Positions 21,597-34,600 of a stretch of 64,000 nucleotides of DNA are shown one piece after another. The translations under genes and the position numbers were made by a program. Origin of the DNA: Tamarix chinensis (taxonomy: Eukaryota; Streptophyta; Magnoliopsida; Caryophyllales; Tamaricaceae); the NCBI GenBank assembly GCA_030549775.1, contig CM060171.1, positions 61,252,360-61,316,359 on the forward strand, read 5' to 3'. Positions within the stretch are counted from its first letter, which is position 1; every line of letters starts with the position of its first letter. A model generated the notes under the pieces. That model saw only the letters and a list, made by a program, of their open reading frames with translations. It searched no databases and had not been told where the DNA came from.

Positions 21597-22110
21597 TATT
21601 AAGTTTATTATTATTCAATGTAGGGTCAAAACCCTACTTCATTTTATCTTCGATTATTATCATTACTATTATTACTATTATGATTATTATTATTATTATT
21701 ATTATTGCAATATTATTATGGTTTTTATCATTATTATTATTATTATTACTATTTCATTTATATTATTATTACTAAAATTTATTATTAATTTTACTAATGT
21801 TATTATTAGTATTATTTTGGTGAAGGGTCAAAGCCCTTATCCCACCATTTATTTCGAATCATATTATTATTATTAGTATTTTTAGTATGATTATTGCTAC
21901 TATTATTATTATTATTCTTATTAATATTATCATTATTTTTTTTTTAGTATCTTTGTTATTATTATTTTTAGTATCATTATTATTATTATTAGGGTAAAGT
22001 CTTTAACCTTATATTATCAACTTTTATAATATTACTATTATTTCTTATATCGTTAGCAAGATAGTAATTAGTTAATGTCATTTATTATTTTTATTATTTT
22101 ATTATTTTAT
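20850..22110. repeat. (ATT)n and related trinucleotide tracts in copy 5
   Basis: Long runs of ATT, GTT and ACT triplets interrupted by short conserved segments reading AGGGTCGAAAACCCTA or variants (near 21159, 21284, 21440, 21622, 21822). The leucine- and isoleucine-rich open frames here (21134-21469, 21547-21876) are low-complexity artefacts. Confidence 0.9.
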
Positions 22111-22519
22111 CAAAAACCTAGTATTAGAATAAATTAGCATGTAATAGTATTTTTGGTAGGAGGGAATCTAAATTTTAGTTTTTCCCTCATATAGGTAAGA
22201 CTAGTTAAAGCCCTAAGGAGGTGTAGGAGTGTGCTCCAAAATCGGTGTTGTTTTAGGTAAGAGTATTACTAAGGCCTTATGTGTGTTGATGTGCATTATA
22301 TGCTTTGTATGCTATGTATTCTATGGTTATCATTATAATTATTTCGTATGTAGTATGACGTGGAGTTGAAGTATGTTTCTGTATTATTATATGGCATGTG
22401 TACTATGTGTATGTGATGAAATATTGTGGTATGTGATGTTATGTATTGTGACCCTGTAAGATATGTATGTGAGGATGTTAATGTGGTTTGTGAGGAGGAA
22501 AGGATGAAAAAGGAGAATG

Positions 22520-22640
22520 GGGAAAGAAGTTGACCAAGGGAAGTAAGTTAACTAAAAAGGAAAGAAGTTGACCAAGGGAAGTAAGTTGACTAAAAGGGAA
22601 AGAGGTTGACTAAGGGGAATAAGTTGACCAAGGGATGTGA
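22520..22640. repeat. Tandem repeat of about 36-bp GTTGACCAAGGGAAGTAA units
   Basis: Three to four units, GAAAGAAGTTGACCAAGGGA followed by AGTAAGTTGACTAAAA, lying just upstream of a second, different minisatellite in copy 5. Confidence 0.75.
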
Positions 22641-22689
22641 TTTGACTTAATTATTTTAATGATCCATGAGTGGAAGAATAAAATGGAAA

Positions 22690-23000
22690 ATTAAGGGTTT
22701 CGTGTGGGAGAATCTAATATATGTTTTGTATGGAAAAATCTAATCTATGGGGTTACATGGGAGAATCTAATCTATGGATGTGTGTGAGAGAATCTAACCT
22801 ATGGTGTTATATGGGAGAATCTAAATTATGGTGTTATATGGAAGAATCTAATGTATGGTTTTGTATGAGATAATCTAATCTATGGTGTAACATGGGAAAA
22901 TCTAATCTATGGTTTTGTGTGGGAGAATTTAATCTATATATGGTATTGCATGGGAGAATCAAATCTATGGTTTCATATGGGAAAATCTAAGTACGTAGGA
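22690..23000. repeat. Minisatellite of about 28-bp GGGAGAATCTAATCTATGG units
   Basis: About ten imperfect units. It occupies the same region of the element as the different minisatellites of copies 1, 3 and 4. Confidence 0.8.
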
Positions 23001-23639
23001 AAATCTAGGGTTTGCATGGTTGAATCTAGGGTTTCACATGAGAGTTTTAGGGTTTTGCATGAAAAGTTTGAAAGGTTGCATGGGATGTGTAAAGTCTGCA
23101 TGGGAGTGAAATTTACGTATGAAAAGTTGATTTAGGGTGTAAGGAAGGTAATATAAGTGTTGTTTGGGTGTTTGAACACTTTGAATGAAAAATAGTACGT
23201 GAAGCAATATAAGGGTATATAGGAGACCAAGCTAAGGTTTGGTGTGGCTACTTAGGGTTTTTGTGGTAGCACGTGTACTTGGTGAATAAAGTATGATGAT
23301 GAATATGGAATCTATGGGTTGTAATGTGAGGAGTGTTAAAATGATTTGGGTTGTGTGGTGGAGTAGGATGGACCACAAAGGTCTAAATTAGGGTTTTGGG
23401 ATAAAACCTTAGAGTGAGATGTGGAGTGGACTTGGAAGTGTACTTAAGATTTGGATTTCTAATGTGAGATAGGATATGGAGGAAAGGATGTCGGGGCAAG
23501 TTTGGAGGTCCATGATTCTGACAATAGGGAACGAGTCCGTTGGAGGATAGATATGGGGAGAGTGAGGCATGCATGTCTAGGGTTCAAAATTTCTAGATAA
23601 GACACTTAAGACATTAATCATGTAAAGTGAAAGAGTATT

Positions 23640-23950
23640 GAGTCGGGCCCAGACATATCCACCGCCATAATAGTGGCCAGGTACCGAGGTATCCTAGAGA
23701 CCAATCCACCAGTATATAATAGTAGTAGGGCATGTAGCCTAAGTGATCGATCCACCGACTATAATAGTGGAAGGATCCCGAGCTCAATAAACCAAACCCT
23801 ACAGTTTACTAAGATATAGGAAAGACACTAATTATTTACAGTGGAACACCATACGAGCAGGGGCTAGACCAATCCACCGGCATATAATAGTGGTAGGACA
23901 TGTACCCTAAGTGACCGATCCACCGACTAAAATAATAAGGTTCTTGTACT
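23640..23950 (+). repeat. Array of five CCACCG...ATAATAGTGG hairpin units in copy 5
   Basis: Units such as GATCCACCGACTATAATAGT followed by GG; five recognisable, spaced about 50-70 bp with one longer gap. The last unit has lost the GTGG arm. Confidence 0.8.
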
Positions 23951-24680
23951 CGTGTGGACTTAATAAAGAGTATGGTGTGAAAAGAATTCTGATAAGAGAT
24001 TAATTAAGTAATTAATCTGGATTATAATTGGACCTTTGTATTTTTACCTAAATGATCGTATGCCTTTACGTTATCATGTTGGAGTTTATGCTCTTTTATT
24101 ATTCTACATGGTTTATGTGAATTTTATGTGTTGGCCTTAGTGCACGGTTACCTTACTCAGTACGTAGCGTACTGATCACCCTTTTCATGGGTGTTGCTCA
24201 TTCCCACGAGTAGTAGGTCATTCTGACTTTGTGCATGTGGACGAGGCATCAGGCGGGGCTGAGTGTTGAACTTATGGTTGGCTCAAAGTTTGAGAGTGTC
24301 GTGGTAATTTTCACTCTTCTCGTTATTTTATTTCCCTTTGGTTATTTCTCTTTGTATCGGATTTACCCTTGTTGATTTATTACTTTGTGTTCAGTATTTG
24401 AGATGAACCTTTTAACAATTGTACGATTATTTCTCTTTTTGGTTATGAATTATAATTCTTTTATGTGTACTCTGATTTATGAATATTATGCACTCTTGAT
24501 TTAAGTATTAATTAAAGTTTAACAAAAAAAATTCTTTTAGCCTTAGCAATTGGTACTGAAACGGTCGGAGTGAACCGGTCTGGTATTAAGTGTGGCGGTA
24601 ACATCTCCAGAATTCACGGGTTTTAATTTAAGTGCTTCCGTTTTTTATAAAAAAAATAGTGAATTTTGGGATGTTACATT

Positions 24681-25420
24681 TAGCATGCTCTAATTTCAAT
24701 AATGACAATCCTTCCATGATATTGATTGGGTATGTTGGCCATCAACAATTCCTACTCACCAAACATCCATTTAGGGGGAAAAATTCACTAATTCAAAGGA
24801 AAGCTTGAAAAAAGGGATCTTTTAAGGATATTATTATCCAATGACATTTTGATGCAGTTGAGTTGCATCATGGAATATCAACTAGGTAAGCATCCTGATC
24901 ATCCAAAGAGAAAGAGAGGTGTTGATGACTACAATTGTAAGAAGAAGAGCATCTTCTTTGAGTTTTCCTATTGGTCATTTCATTTGTTAAAACATAATTT
25001 AGATGCATTGCATGTTGAGAAAAATGTTCGTTCTAATTTGCTTGGGGTAATAATATGTGACGATAAAAAATAAAAAAACACTGATAATGTAGACATGATT
25101 TAGAGTAAATGAACATCATAAATGAGTTATTACTATACTATGAGGGAAACAAGTTGATGAAGCCTAAGGCACAATTTACTCTAAATGTGATAACTGGAGA
25201 AAGTTCTTGAGGATTTTGAAGAAAATAAAGCTTCTAGACATGTTTGTTGGAAACTTCAAGAAGATTATGACAACAATATGGGAGGCCTAAATTCATATGA
25301 TCACCATGTGATTATAAAACACTTGTTAGTAGTTGGAGTTCATGGATTCTTGAACAAACAAGCTAAAAACACTAACATAGAATTATGTAACTACTTTACT
25401 CAGGTTTGTTCGAGGACACT
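24681..25420 (+). pseudogene. CACTA TNP2 transposase, middle piece
   Basis: Continues the protein begun at 14292: LACSNF, IGYVGHQQFLLTKHPFRGK, then FEFSYWSFHLLKHNLDALHV and EKNVRSNLLGV, the conserved TNP2 core (equivalent to LRHNLDVMHIEKNVCDN). Then come LNVITGE and HVIIKHLLVVGVHGFL. The one clean open stretch is 24849-25073. Several frame changes and stops are present. It is bounded on the left by the TTTAG duplication and on the right by ACACT of copy 6. Confidence 0.88.
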
Positions 25421-28400
25421 TGTAACACCCCCAAAATTTGTAACTTAAAAAGTTATTTAAAGAGTTAATTGAAAAGGTTAAAATAGTAAAAATGAGGGGT
25501 GTTACCACCACACTTGGTACAAGTTCAGTTTCTTCTACTATTATCATATCAAGTGCTAAGGCAAAAACTATTATTCTACTTAAATTAATAACACAGTTAT
25601 AAGAATTGGTGTAGAGAGAGTCAAAGAAAATTAATATCATTCCAAATAAAACCAATTATCAATGGTTATAAAATTCAATGAAAGGAAAATATGTAAGAGT
25701 TAAGAGTACAGGAACAACAAAATTAAAAGATAACGGATAAAAAATCAAATATCACTAACTTTTAGCCCAAGTACTAGCCTTTAAATGATCTCACAAACTA
25801 ACCTATAAATACCACTATCTATTGAATAAATAGGGGGCCATGAAAAGGAATCTTTCAGTACAACAGTATTGAGTAACCCATTATACAAAAATAATATGGA
25901 AAGCCCACATAGAACACATAAAAGGCTTGACAACAATATATGGTATAAAATATTGAAATATACATGTGATGATCAAATATAATAATCATATCAGATTAAC
26001 AAATATCATCAAATCCACATATTGTTGATACTCATTCATTTAGATCATAATAAAACTTATCCACTAAGCATATAAGATATGCTCTCAGAAGTGATGATTA
26101 GAACCAATCTCAACATAATAACTATATCCTTCACCATATATCTCATATCTCAAAATCAACACCAATACTTTCATCCATCGCAAGTAGGGCTCAAAGACAT
26201 AATACCAATAAAATCCACAATATCACAAGTAGGGCTCAAAGACACAATACCAAACACAAGTAGGCATAAATGCTACTACTAAACCACAAGTAGGCACAAA
26301 TGATGCTATTGATGCTACCAAACCACTGGTAGGCACAAAATTTAATATCAATCTAATCTAATAATAATCATTTTTATTTTACTTACTCAATGGGAGATCA
26401 CATCAATCCAGAGATATTAAGGTACTCTAGTCATACTAATACACCAAGAGTATCCTACCAGCTATCAACCCAATGACACTAAGGTACCATAATCATACTG
26501 GCATACAAAGGTAGCATAGCAACCTACCAACAAGGATATCTAATCCATAAGTACGCATACCCTTTATAAGTCTATAAAGTTAAATGGAGTAAGATATAGA
26601 GCTTAGTTGGACGACTAAAGCACACTAGTAAAAATCCATAATTAACCATGGAAAAAACCACATGTTTAAGGTAGCTACCCCTAAAGAGCCACCATAATCA
26701 CAGAAAATCATATACTAATCATATAGATCTAATGTTCATACTTGACCATTTTTACTCATTTTCAATTATTTCAGACAACCATAATCAAAGAAAATACTAA
26801 GGTCAACATTATAAATCCAGTAAGGCCAACCTAGACTCAATTATTCACATTTAGGCACTTTAGGCCGAAAATAACCAAAATGCCCATTTGGCCAAAATTA
26901 CCACATTATTATCCATTTTAACTATTAATTTCATTTTGTTTATTTACTTATCATGAGAAGGCTAAATTATAATAAATATGTTACTTAACATGCAAATAAA
27001 TTACCAAATACACCAAATGACCATTTTTTCCTTATATATAACTTTATATGTAAAACCCCAACATGCGTTTCTAGAACATTAAATCATATTTTTCCCATGA
27101 TCAATAATAAATAACACATATTGAGTATGCTTATCAAAATAATTATCATGATATACCTAAAATAACCAAAATACTGCTAAGGCTTACGATAATAATAATC
27201 ATACTAAAACACATGCTTCTAAAATATCAAATCACATACCTCCATACTTAACAATAATTAAGACATGTTAGAAATTCCTACTAAAATAAATATTTAAATA
27301 TGCTTAAATAACCAAATTGCCCTAGGACATGCCATAGTAATAATTATATTAAAAACGAGCCTAAGCAGCTCAACCTACTATATTAGACATACATGATATA
27401 TATAATTTATTTATGATATTGAACCCATTTTAATACACTTTTGTACACATAATAATTTTTACAATTCAACATGCTCTATTTTACCAAATTTTATACTAAC
27501 ACTTTTAAGCAAACAATTATACCGTAACGAACATACTTAATAAAACTTGCACATCAAAATTCTAATGTGCTACCATATATTATTTGAAAATTGGAGTGAA
27601 GTATAATAATTATCTTATTTTCAATAAAAGTAAAATTTATTGGTAACCTACTAAAAGTTATTAGGCTCCTCTAATTAAACTTTTATACCTAAAAATAATT
27701 TCACGTTAACCAAATTAATATTTAACCAATAAAATAATAATTTTTATTAAAATATTTCATAAATGAGAAATTACCAAAATGCCCTAATATTAAAAATGGA
27801 TAAATTTTTAATGAAATCTTCATATTGCATGAGCAACGTGAATTAGGCATATAGGAGGGTTTTATGGGTGGTTTGTTGGTTAGATGGAAATGATGGCTAG
27901 TGGCTGGTGTGGTGGTGTATTAGTAGCAACAAGGAAGGCATGTGGTGGTGAGATGGTGGAGGTGTTGGCGGTGTGGCCTGGGAAGGAGTTGCGACAGGGT
28001 CATCACAAGAGGGTTGTGGCTACGATGGTGTTGGACAATGCTACAAGGATTAGAGGAAGGGGCGGGGTGGTGGTGTTGGTTGCCTAATGTAGGTGACATA
28101 GCAAGGGTTGACAACAACTGGGATAGTGGTGCTAGCATTGAGGGGCATGTTGCAAATGATTGGCTGGGAAGTTAGTGGTGTGGTGTTGGTCGACGGTACA
28201 AATGTAGGGGCATGAGTTGTGGTCAATGGTCAAGGGGGAAGGTTCTTAGTGGTAAGCTTTGGTGGTGGTGGTGTTGGTTGGCACAAAAGGAGGGAGATAG
28301 GGAGGAGGTGATGTGTGGGTTATGGCTTGGGGAGGAGATGGGAGGTGATGATGGTGCTATAAAGGTTATGGTGGTCATTGGCATTGTAAGGAGGGGGCAA

Positions 28401-29323
28401 TGGTAGAAACTATCAATGTTAGGGTGGGGATGAGTTGAGGATTGACAGTGATGTGATAGTGGTTGCAGTAAGGAATGATGGTCGGGTGGTGAGGGAGAAG
28501 AAAAATAGAGGTGGAGGAATGGATAAGAAGGGAGGTATGGGCTTGGGGTTAGCTTCAAACCAAAAGAGTGGTTTAGCTCGAAGGGGAAGGTATGCACAAG
28601 GGGTTGTTTGGTGTGTATGGCCAAGAAGGGGGAAAGGTGAAAGAGACATATATCATGGGGATAAGAGTGGTTTGGCTCAAAAGGGAAAAACACAGGCTTG
28701 CTCAGGGTAGGACATAGGTGGTGCAGAAAGGGAAATGAAAGGGCATGGGAGAGAGAGTGCAAGTGTTGTTTGGTTAGAAGAAGAAAGGGGGTTGTCATGC
28801 TCAGGTGCATGCATGGGTGGTTAGGATGCATTACAAGGGGCATTTGGGCGGTGGATTGGGAAAGGGAGAAGGGGAAGAAAAGAAATAAAATAAATGGGTT
28901 TGTCGTGATAGGCCAGTGAAGAGAAGGAAAAAAGAAAGAAAGAAGTGGGTTGGGCGCAGAAAGAAGCAAAAGAAAGAAAAAAGAAAGAAAAGAAAGGGGA
29001 GAAAAAGAAAGAAAGAGGAAAAAGAAAATAACTTTTAGGGTTAGAATTAGAATTAAGTCTAGATTTAGGTTTAGGATAAAATTAGTTTATCCAAATTTAG
29101 GATATCCGACTAAAAAAAAATAAACTGGATAAAATTATCGATTTAGTATGGATTTAAATAAAAATATAAAATATAAAATAATTAAGATAAATTATTTTAA
29201 ATAATTTATTTGGGTTTGCTAATCAAGGGTTAATAAAAATATTAAAATAATATTTAAGGGTTAGGTTTTTATATAAAAGGTTAAACGCTCACAATTAAGG
29301 TTACAAAATTTTAGGGTGTTACA
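25421..29323 (-). mobile_element. Giant-LTR family copy 6, complete
   Basis: Starts TGTAACACCCCCAAAATTTG at 25421 and ends AAAATTTTAGGGTGTTACA at 29323. Flanks are ACACT (25416-25420) and ATACT (29324-29328), a 5-bp duplication with one mismatch. Length 3903 bp. Sense strand is minus: C/T-rich tract (about 27870-29030), AT spacer, variable region with CCACAAGTAGGC units (about 26180-26340), the decayed palindrome near 25855, and the terminal block (25499-25563). The long open frames on both strands within 27884-28969 come from the biased-composition tract. Confidence 0.85.
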
Positions 29324-29950
29324 ATACTTTGATTGTCTAATTCAGAGAAGACAGAAGACGATATTGTTGTGATCCTTTGTAAGCTTGAACAAATATTTCC
29401 TTCAGTTTTCATAGTCTCATGGTTCATCTAATAATACACTTTCCAAAAGAAGCATGATTAGGTGGTTCTGTGTGTGGTAGATGGATGTATCTAATTGAGA
29501 TAAAGTTGAAAGATTTGAAAGTGTACATTAGAAATCATGCTCAAGCAAAGGGTTTTATTGCTAAAAAGTTATGTAGCTTATGAGGCATTGATTTTTAATT
29601 CTATATACATGTAAGGTGTTGAGACAATTTTTAACATAGAAGAAAGAAATGAGGATATGATGGTAAGTCATCAGCTGTTGGTTTTCTAATCTCAAGCTCA
29701 TCCGATTAGTAAGAGTACTAAGAGAGCTTATGTATTGAGTAGATAAATGAGCTTCATTGGTACATTCTCAATAATTATCCTAAGATACAATAATATTTAG
29801 AGTAAGTATCAACTTAGCATCACCTAGTTTTATTAATTATATAATATGTGATGGTAAAATGTTACTTTTTAAATTATCGTAGTGAACATATGACTAAAAT
29901 TAGTCAATGTGATAGTAATTTGGTTTATTATTCAAAAGAAATGGTTTGAA
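29324..29950 (+). pseudogene. CACTA TNP2 transposase, C-terminal piece
   Basis: Degenerate but recognisable TNP2 3' region: CKLEQIFPS, then KEAXLGGSV, WMYLIEIKLKDLKVYIRNHA (equivalent to WMYPIERYLRKLKSYVRNKA) and AKGFIAKKL, ending with sequence like INELHWYIL near 29740. It follows directly on the ATACT flank of copy 6. Frameshifts and stops throughout. Confidence 0.8.
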
Positions 29951-30079
29951 TATTGGTTTGAATCTAATGTAAATTTTTATGGATCCATTTACAATTATTT
30001 AATACAATACTAGTTATACGAAGGAAGTTTTTGCAGATAGACGTTCGGGGGCAGAGAACAACTTCTCACCTCCTCATGA

Positions 30080-31600
30080 ATGGCAAAGAAGAAGAAGACA
30101 TCCAAGGCAAAGATTGATGATATCCAGCAATCCTCCTCCCATCCATCAGAAATTGATTCTCCAGTCTTAAACGTTATTGAGGGAACATCGAAAAAATAGA
30201 TCATCACACCATCCCAATTGCCACAAGAGACGATCGATAGTAACCCTAAAACTCCCTCCATTCTTTCGGATGGCGATCATCCCATAGATAATACGAATTC
30301 AATAGGCAAAATAATAACTTCCCAAATTGAGTCTCAAGGAAATCCACAACATCAATCACCTTACAATGGTAACCGTATATCCTGGTGAGATGTAGTTCTG
30401 CAAAACAGAAGGCCAAATCAATTAACAGTCCTATCTTATGCCCCTCCTACTATTCAAGAGGGCTTAGTTATGGCCTAATATCAAGAAAAATAATTGAAGA
30501 AGGAATATAACCAATGGCAATACACACTAGTCGGTATGGTATTCGGCGCAAAACCATCTTTCTCGCAAATTCAATCTTATACCCGCACATACTAGAACCA
30601 TATTACGACACCAAAAATACTTAGACATGATGATGTGTTCTTCCTATTCCAATTTGCTTTTTTGACTGACTATCGAACTATCCTAAACGCTGGTCATTGG
30701 ACTTTCATGAACAAACCCCTGCTCTTGAAGGAATGGCATCCTGATTTTACATTTCGGGTTGAAGACTTCCAATTCCTACATACGTGGATACAACTTCCTG
30801 GGTTGCCTCTAGGATACTGGTCAGTGGATTCTCTAGCCAAAATTGGAAGTTGCATTAGTTACCCCATTGGGATGGACCAGGTTACTACCAAGAAAGAAAG
30901 AATGTCGTATGCCCGAATCTTGATAGAGGTCGACAACCATAGAACTTTACCTGATCATATTTTTATAAAGAAACCAAATGGAACCTCATTTTCCCAGTAA
31001 GTCATCTATGAATGGAGACCTTAGTTTTGCCTTACCTGCAAAAGATCAGGTCATCTGAGTGTCAAATGACATACTCTCCAAAACTTTCAGACACGAAACT
31101 AGCCAAAAACCCAAACTTTACACAAATGGGTGGTAGTAAATGACAGAAGATGTTTACACTCCCCTGATGGATTGGAGAATGACAGAAAACCATTCAAAAA
31201 CTCAGTCCTTAATATAGTGGAATTACCTGAGTTAATTGAGACAATTGATGGCCATACAACTGATCCTTTTCCTCCTCCTACATATCAGAGGACCTTATCC
31301 ATCAGAGACCCTACAAAAACTTCAGACCTCATTGCAGTTGATTCACCAGAGAAAACAACCACAAAAAAGCCTACATATCCACAGACATCAAGCATATCAA
31401 ATGTGAGTGATAATCAACAAATTAATAGACCCAAGACTTGTCTCCTCTATATCAAAGATAACACACCAGGAATACCTAAAGATTCCATTCTATCAGAGAA
31501 TGAAGACCTCACACCAGAAAACTCTTGGATGAAGATTGTGAGAGGTAAGAAAGTGATTCATACTCCTTACTTCCCTAATTTTGACATCCATTTATCATGA
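30080..31600 (+). pseudogene. LINE ORF1 (DUF4283, CCHC zinc knuckle), stops only
   Basis: The frame from ATG 30080 (MAKKKKTSKAKI) stays open in one phase to the stop at 31598-31600, about 506 codons, broken by roughly eight premature stops but no frameshift that I can see. DUF4283 covers about 30635-31000 (LLLKEWHPDF, WIQLPGLPLGYW, ARILIEVD), followed by a CCHC-like CLTCKRSGHLSVKCH. The product would be a nucleic-acid-binding chaperone. Several stops are explained by a single C-to-T or G-to-A change, consistent with decay of methylated DNA. Confidence 0.85.
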
Positions 31601-34600
31601 GTATTGGATGCTGGAATGTTAGGGGGATGAACAACCCCCAAAAGCAAAAGATATCTGCTTATGGATCCTTGAGAATAGCTTATCATTAGTTGGTCTAGTG
31701 GAAACAAAAATAAAATAAAATAAAGTGGACACTATAGTTCATCATCTTCCAGCAGGATGGAAATGGAATCAGAACTACTCAAGTCATCACTATGGTCGAA
31801 TTTGGGTGGGATGGAATCCTAATATTTGGCATGTCAATATTTTATCTCAGTGTGATCAAGGTATTTTGGCTTGCATCACAAATGTTTAGTAGCAATCTCC
31901 CTTCTTCCTTACCATCATCTATGGTCTGAACAATGGTGAGGGCAAGAAGCATCTCTTGTCTTGGTTAATAAACCATAACCAAAACTCTAAACCTTGGCTT
32001 CTCATGGGAGACTTTAACATTATTCTGAGCAATGCTGAAAAACTTCAAGGTGACATGGCTAGTACTCAAGATATAAATGATTTTGTATAATGCACTAAGC
32101 AATTACAGATTCAAGATCTCAGATATACTGGAGTCTTCTACACATGGAGTAACAAACAAGAAGCTTCAATCAGAGTCTGTAGTAAATTAGATCGAGTAAT
32201 GGGAAATGAAGCATGGATTGATACCTTCCCCTTCACTCAGGTGGAATTCCAAACTCCTATGATCTCAGATCACTCAGCCATGAATATTACTATCTATGGA
32301 ACACATAATTATGGACCCAAACCATTCTGTTTTTACAACATGTGGACACTACATGATGACTTCTTGCCAATTGTTCACTCTACATGGTCTCAAAATCTCC
32401 ATTCCAATAACTCTCTCACTGTCATCATGACCAAGATGAAAATCCTAAAGCCTCTTTTAAAGAAGCTGAACAAGGAAAATTTTGGTAGTATATCAGAGAG
32501 AACCAAAGAAGCTCGAACCTCATAGACTCAAGCTCAACTCCAGCTAGCTCAAGATCCTTTAAACCAAGATCTAATAAGTCAGGAACAATCTCAGCTTTAG
32601 AAATATCTTCACCTTACAAAATGTGAATAAAATTTCCTCAGACAGAAATCCAGAATCACCTGGTTGAAACTAGGTGACAACAACACTCATTTTTTCACTC
32701 AATGGTGAAGGGAAAAAGATCTCAAAACGATATAGGATCTGTACAAGACTCTACTGGCTTTCTCCATCATGACCCAAACAAGATCAATACCATTTTGACC
32801 AGCTACTTCCAAGAATTACTGGGTTCTCAAACTGAGAATTCAGACACCTTCTTGCAGACAGTAGTGGAAAGAGGCCCAAAACTTAACCATACTTAACAAC
32901 AAACCTTGTTACAACTAGTTACCATGAAAGAAGTGAAAAATGCAACCTTTTCTATGGGCAGTGACAAATCTCTAGGTTCTGATGGATTCAACCCTCACTT
33001 TTTCAAGAGCTGCTGAGATGTAATTGGCCAGGACATATGAACTGCAACAAATTTCTTCTTTAGAACTGGAATCATGCCCACAGGTCTCAATGTTACTGCA
33101 TTAAATCTTATTCCAAAATTCCAAATGCCACAAAACCTAGTGATTTTAGACCCATTGCTTACTGCAATGTACTCTACAAGATTTTGGCTAAAGTCATAAC
33201 AACAAGGTTACAACCTGTTATGAATAATTTGATTGGTGATGCTCAGTCTGGATTCATTAAAGGAAGAGCAATAAGTGACAATATCTTACTAGCTACTGAG
33301 CTAGTCAAAGGATACAATCAAAAACACCTCTCACCAAGATGCATGTTGAAAGTTGACATGAGAAAGGCTTATGACACTGTCAAGTGGTCTTTTCTTGAAA
33401 CAATGCTCAGTGCCCTAGCCTTCCCTCCCTAATTCATAAAGCTCGTCATGTCATGTGTGACAACAATCAGCTACTCATTGAAATTCAATGGCAGTCTGCA
33501 AAAACCATTTAAGGCTGCAAAGGGAGTTAGACGGGGAAATCCATTATCACCTTATCTCTTTGTCATTGTCATGGAATATTTGCATAGAGCTCTACTACAG
33601 TTGCGGCATAACCCCCTATTCAAACCCATCCTAGATGCAAGAAGATAAATCTCATAGAATTAATGTTTGCAGATGATCTACTACTGTTCTGTAGAGGTGA
33701 TTCAAACTCTTTCCTAAACCTCATTGAGACTTTCAACCATTTTTCCAATAACTTTAGACTTCAACTCATTAATCTCAAGAGCAATATTTTCTTTGGTGGC
33801 AAGGTTAACAGACACATCATACACTCTTTGCATTCTACCCACCATATCCCAGAGGGCCAGCTACCAATCAGATACCTTGGTGTTCCCCTGCTTGGTACAA
33901 CATTGATAAAACAACATTATTTACCTTTACTTGATAAAATCACAGACAAACTGAAACATTGGCAGAATCGTCTACTCAGCTATGCAGGCCGCCTTCAATT
34001 GGTTAACTCTATTCTCTTTGGAACACAAGCTTACTGGAGCCTCCTATTCATTCTACCCCATTAGGTATTACATGAGATTAATGCCCAATGCATATCTTTC
34101 ATTTGGTCAGGTTCATAAACTTCAGGAAAAAATCCAATTGCTTGGGACACAGTATGCAATCCTAAGCAAGAAAGGGGGCTTGGACTGCTAAATCTTTTCT
34201 GGTGGAACAATGCAGCAATAGGTAAATATCTCTTGAACATTATTCAACACAAAGAAGTCTGGTGGATTCGGTGGATTCATTCTTATTATATTAAAGACCA
34301 AAACTGTTGGTCTATACAAGCACCTACCACAGCTTTTTGGATCTTTAAGAAGATTTTATCTCTCAGATCATATTTTTTCAATCTATTTACTACTGAGCAA
34401 GGAAAGGCACAATGCACATATCACAACAAATATTACATATCTCGTGTGTATCACCTTATAAGACCTCATCATAGTAAGGTGCCCTAGCATAACCTAGTAT
34501 GGAATAAATGCTCCATCACAAGACATCAATTTATCCTTTGGTTTGCGATTCAAGACAGATTATTCACCAAGAATCGTATAATCTAGTTCGATCCACATAT

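Larger units (their letters stand above)
15424..24680 (+). mobile_element. Giant-LTR family copy 5, interrupted by copy 4
   Basis: Starts TGAAATGCCTCGAAAATTTT at 15424 and ends GAATTTTGGGATGTTACA at 24680, with the exact 5-bp duplication TTTAG on each side (15419-15423 and 24681-24685). Own sequence is 15424-16132 plus 20068-24680, about 5.3 kb. It contains paired site II motifs (15938-15960), a C/T-rich tract, long (ATT)n runs, two different minisatellites (22520-22640, 22690-23000), a hairpin array (23640-23950), the AGTAC palindrome (24146-24180) and the terminal block (24538-24609). It is noncoding. It disrupts the CACTA transposase. Confidence 0.9.

Noticed and set aside
21134..21876. 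Leucine- and isoleucine-rich membrane-like proteins
   Set aside because: Direct translations of (ATT)n and (GTT)n runs.
25383..25655. A 90-codon minus-strand open frame
   Set aside because: It straddles the junction between transposase remnant and copy 6 and has no recognisable content.
28223..28969. A 248-codon minus-strand open frame rich in Pro, Ser and His
   Set aside because: Lies in the C/T-rich sense strand of copy 6; low complexity, not conserved in other copies.
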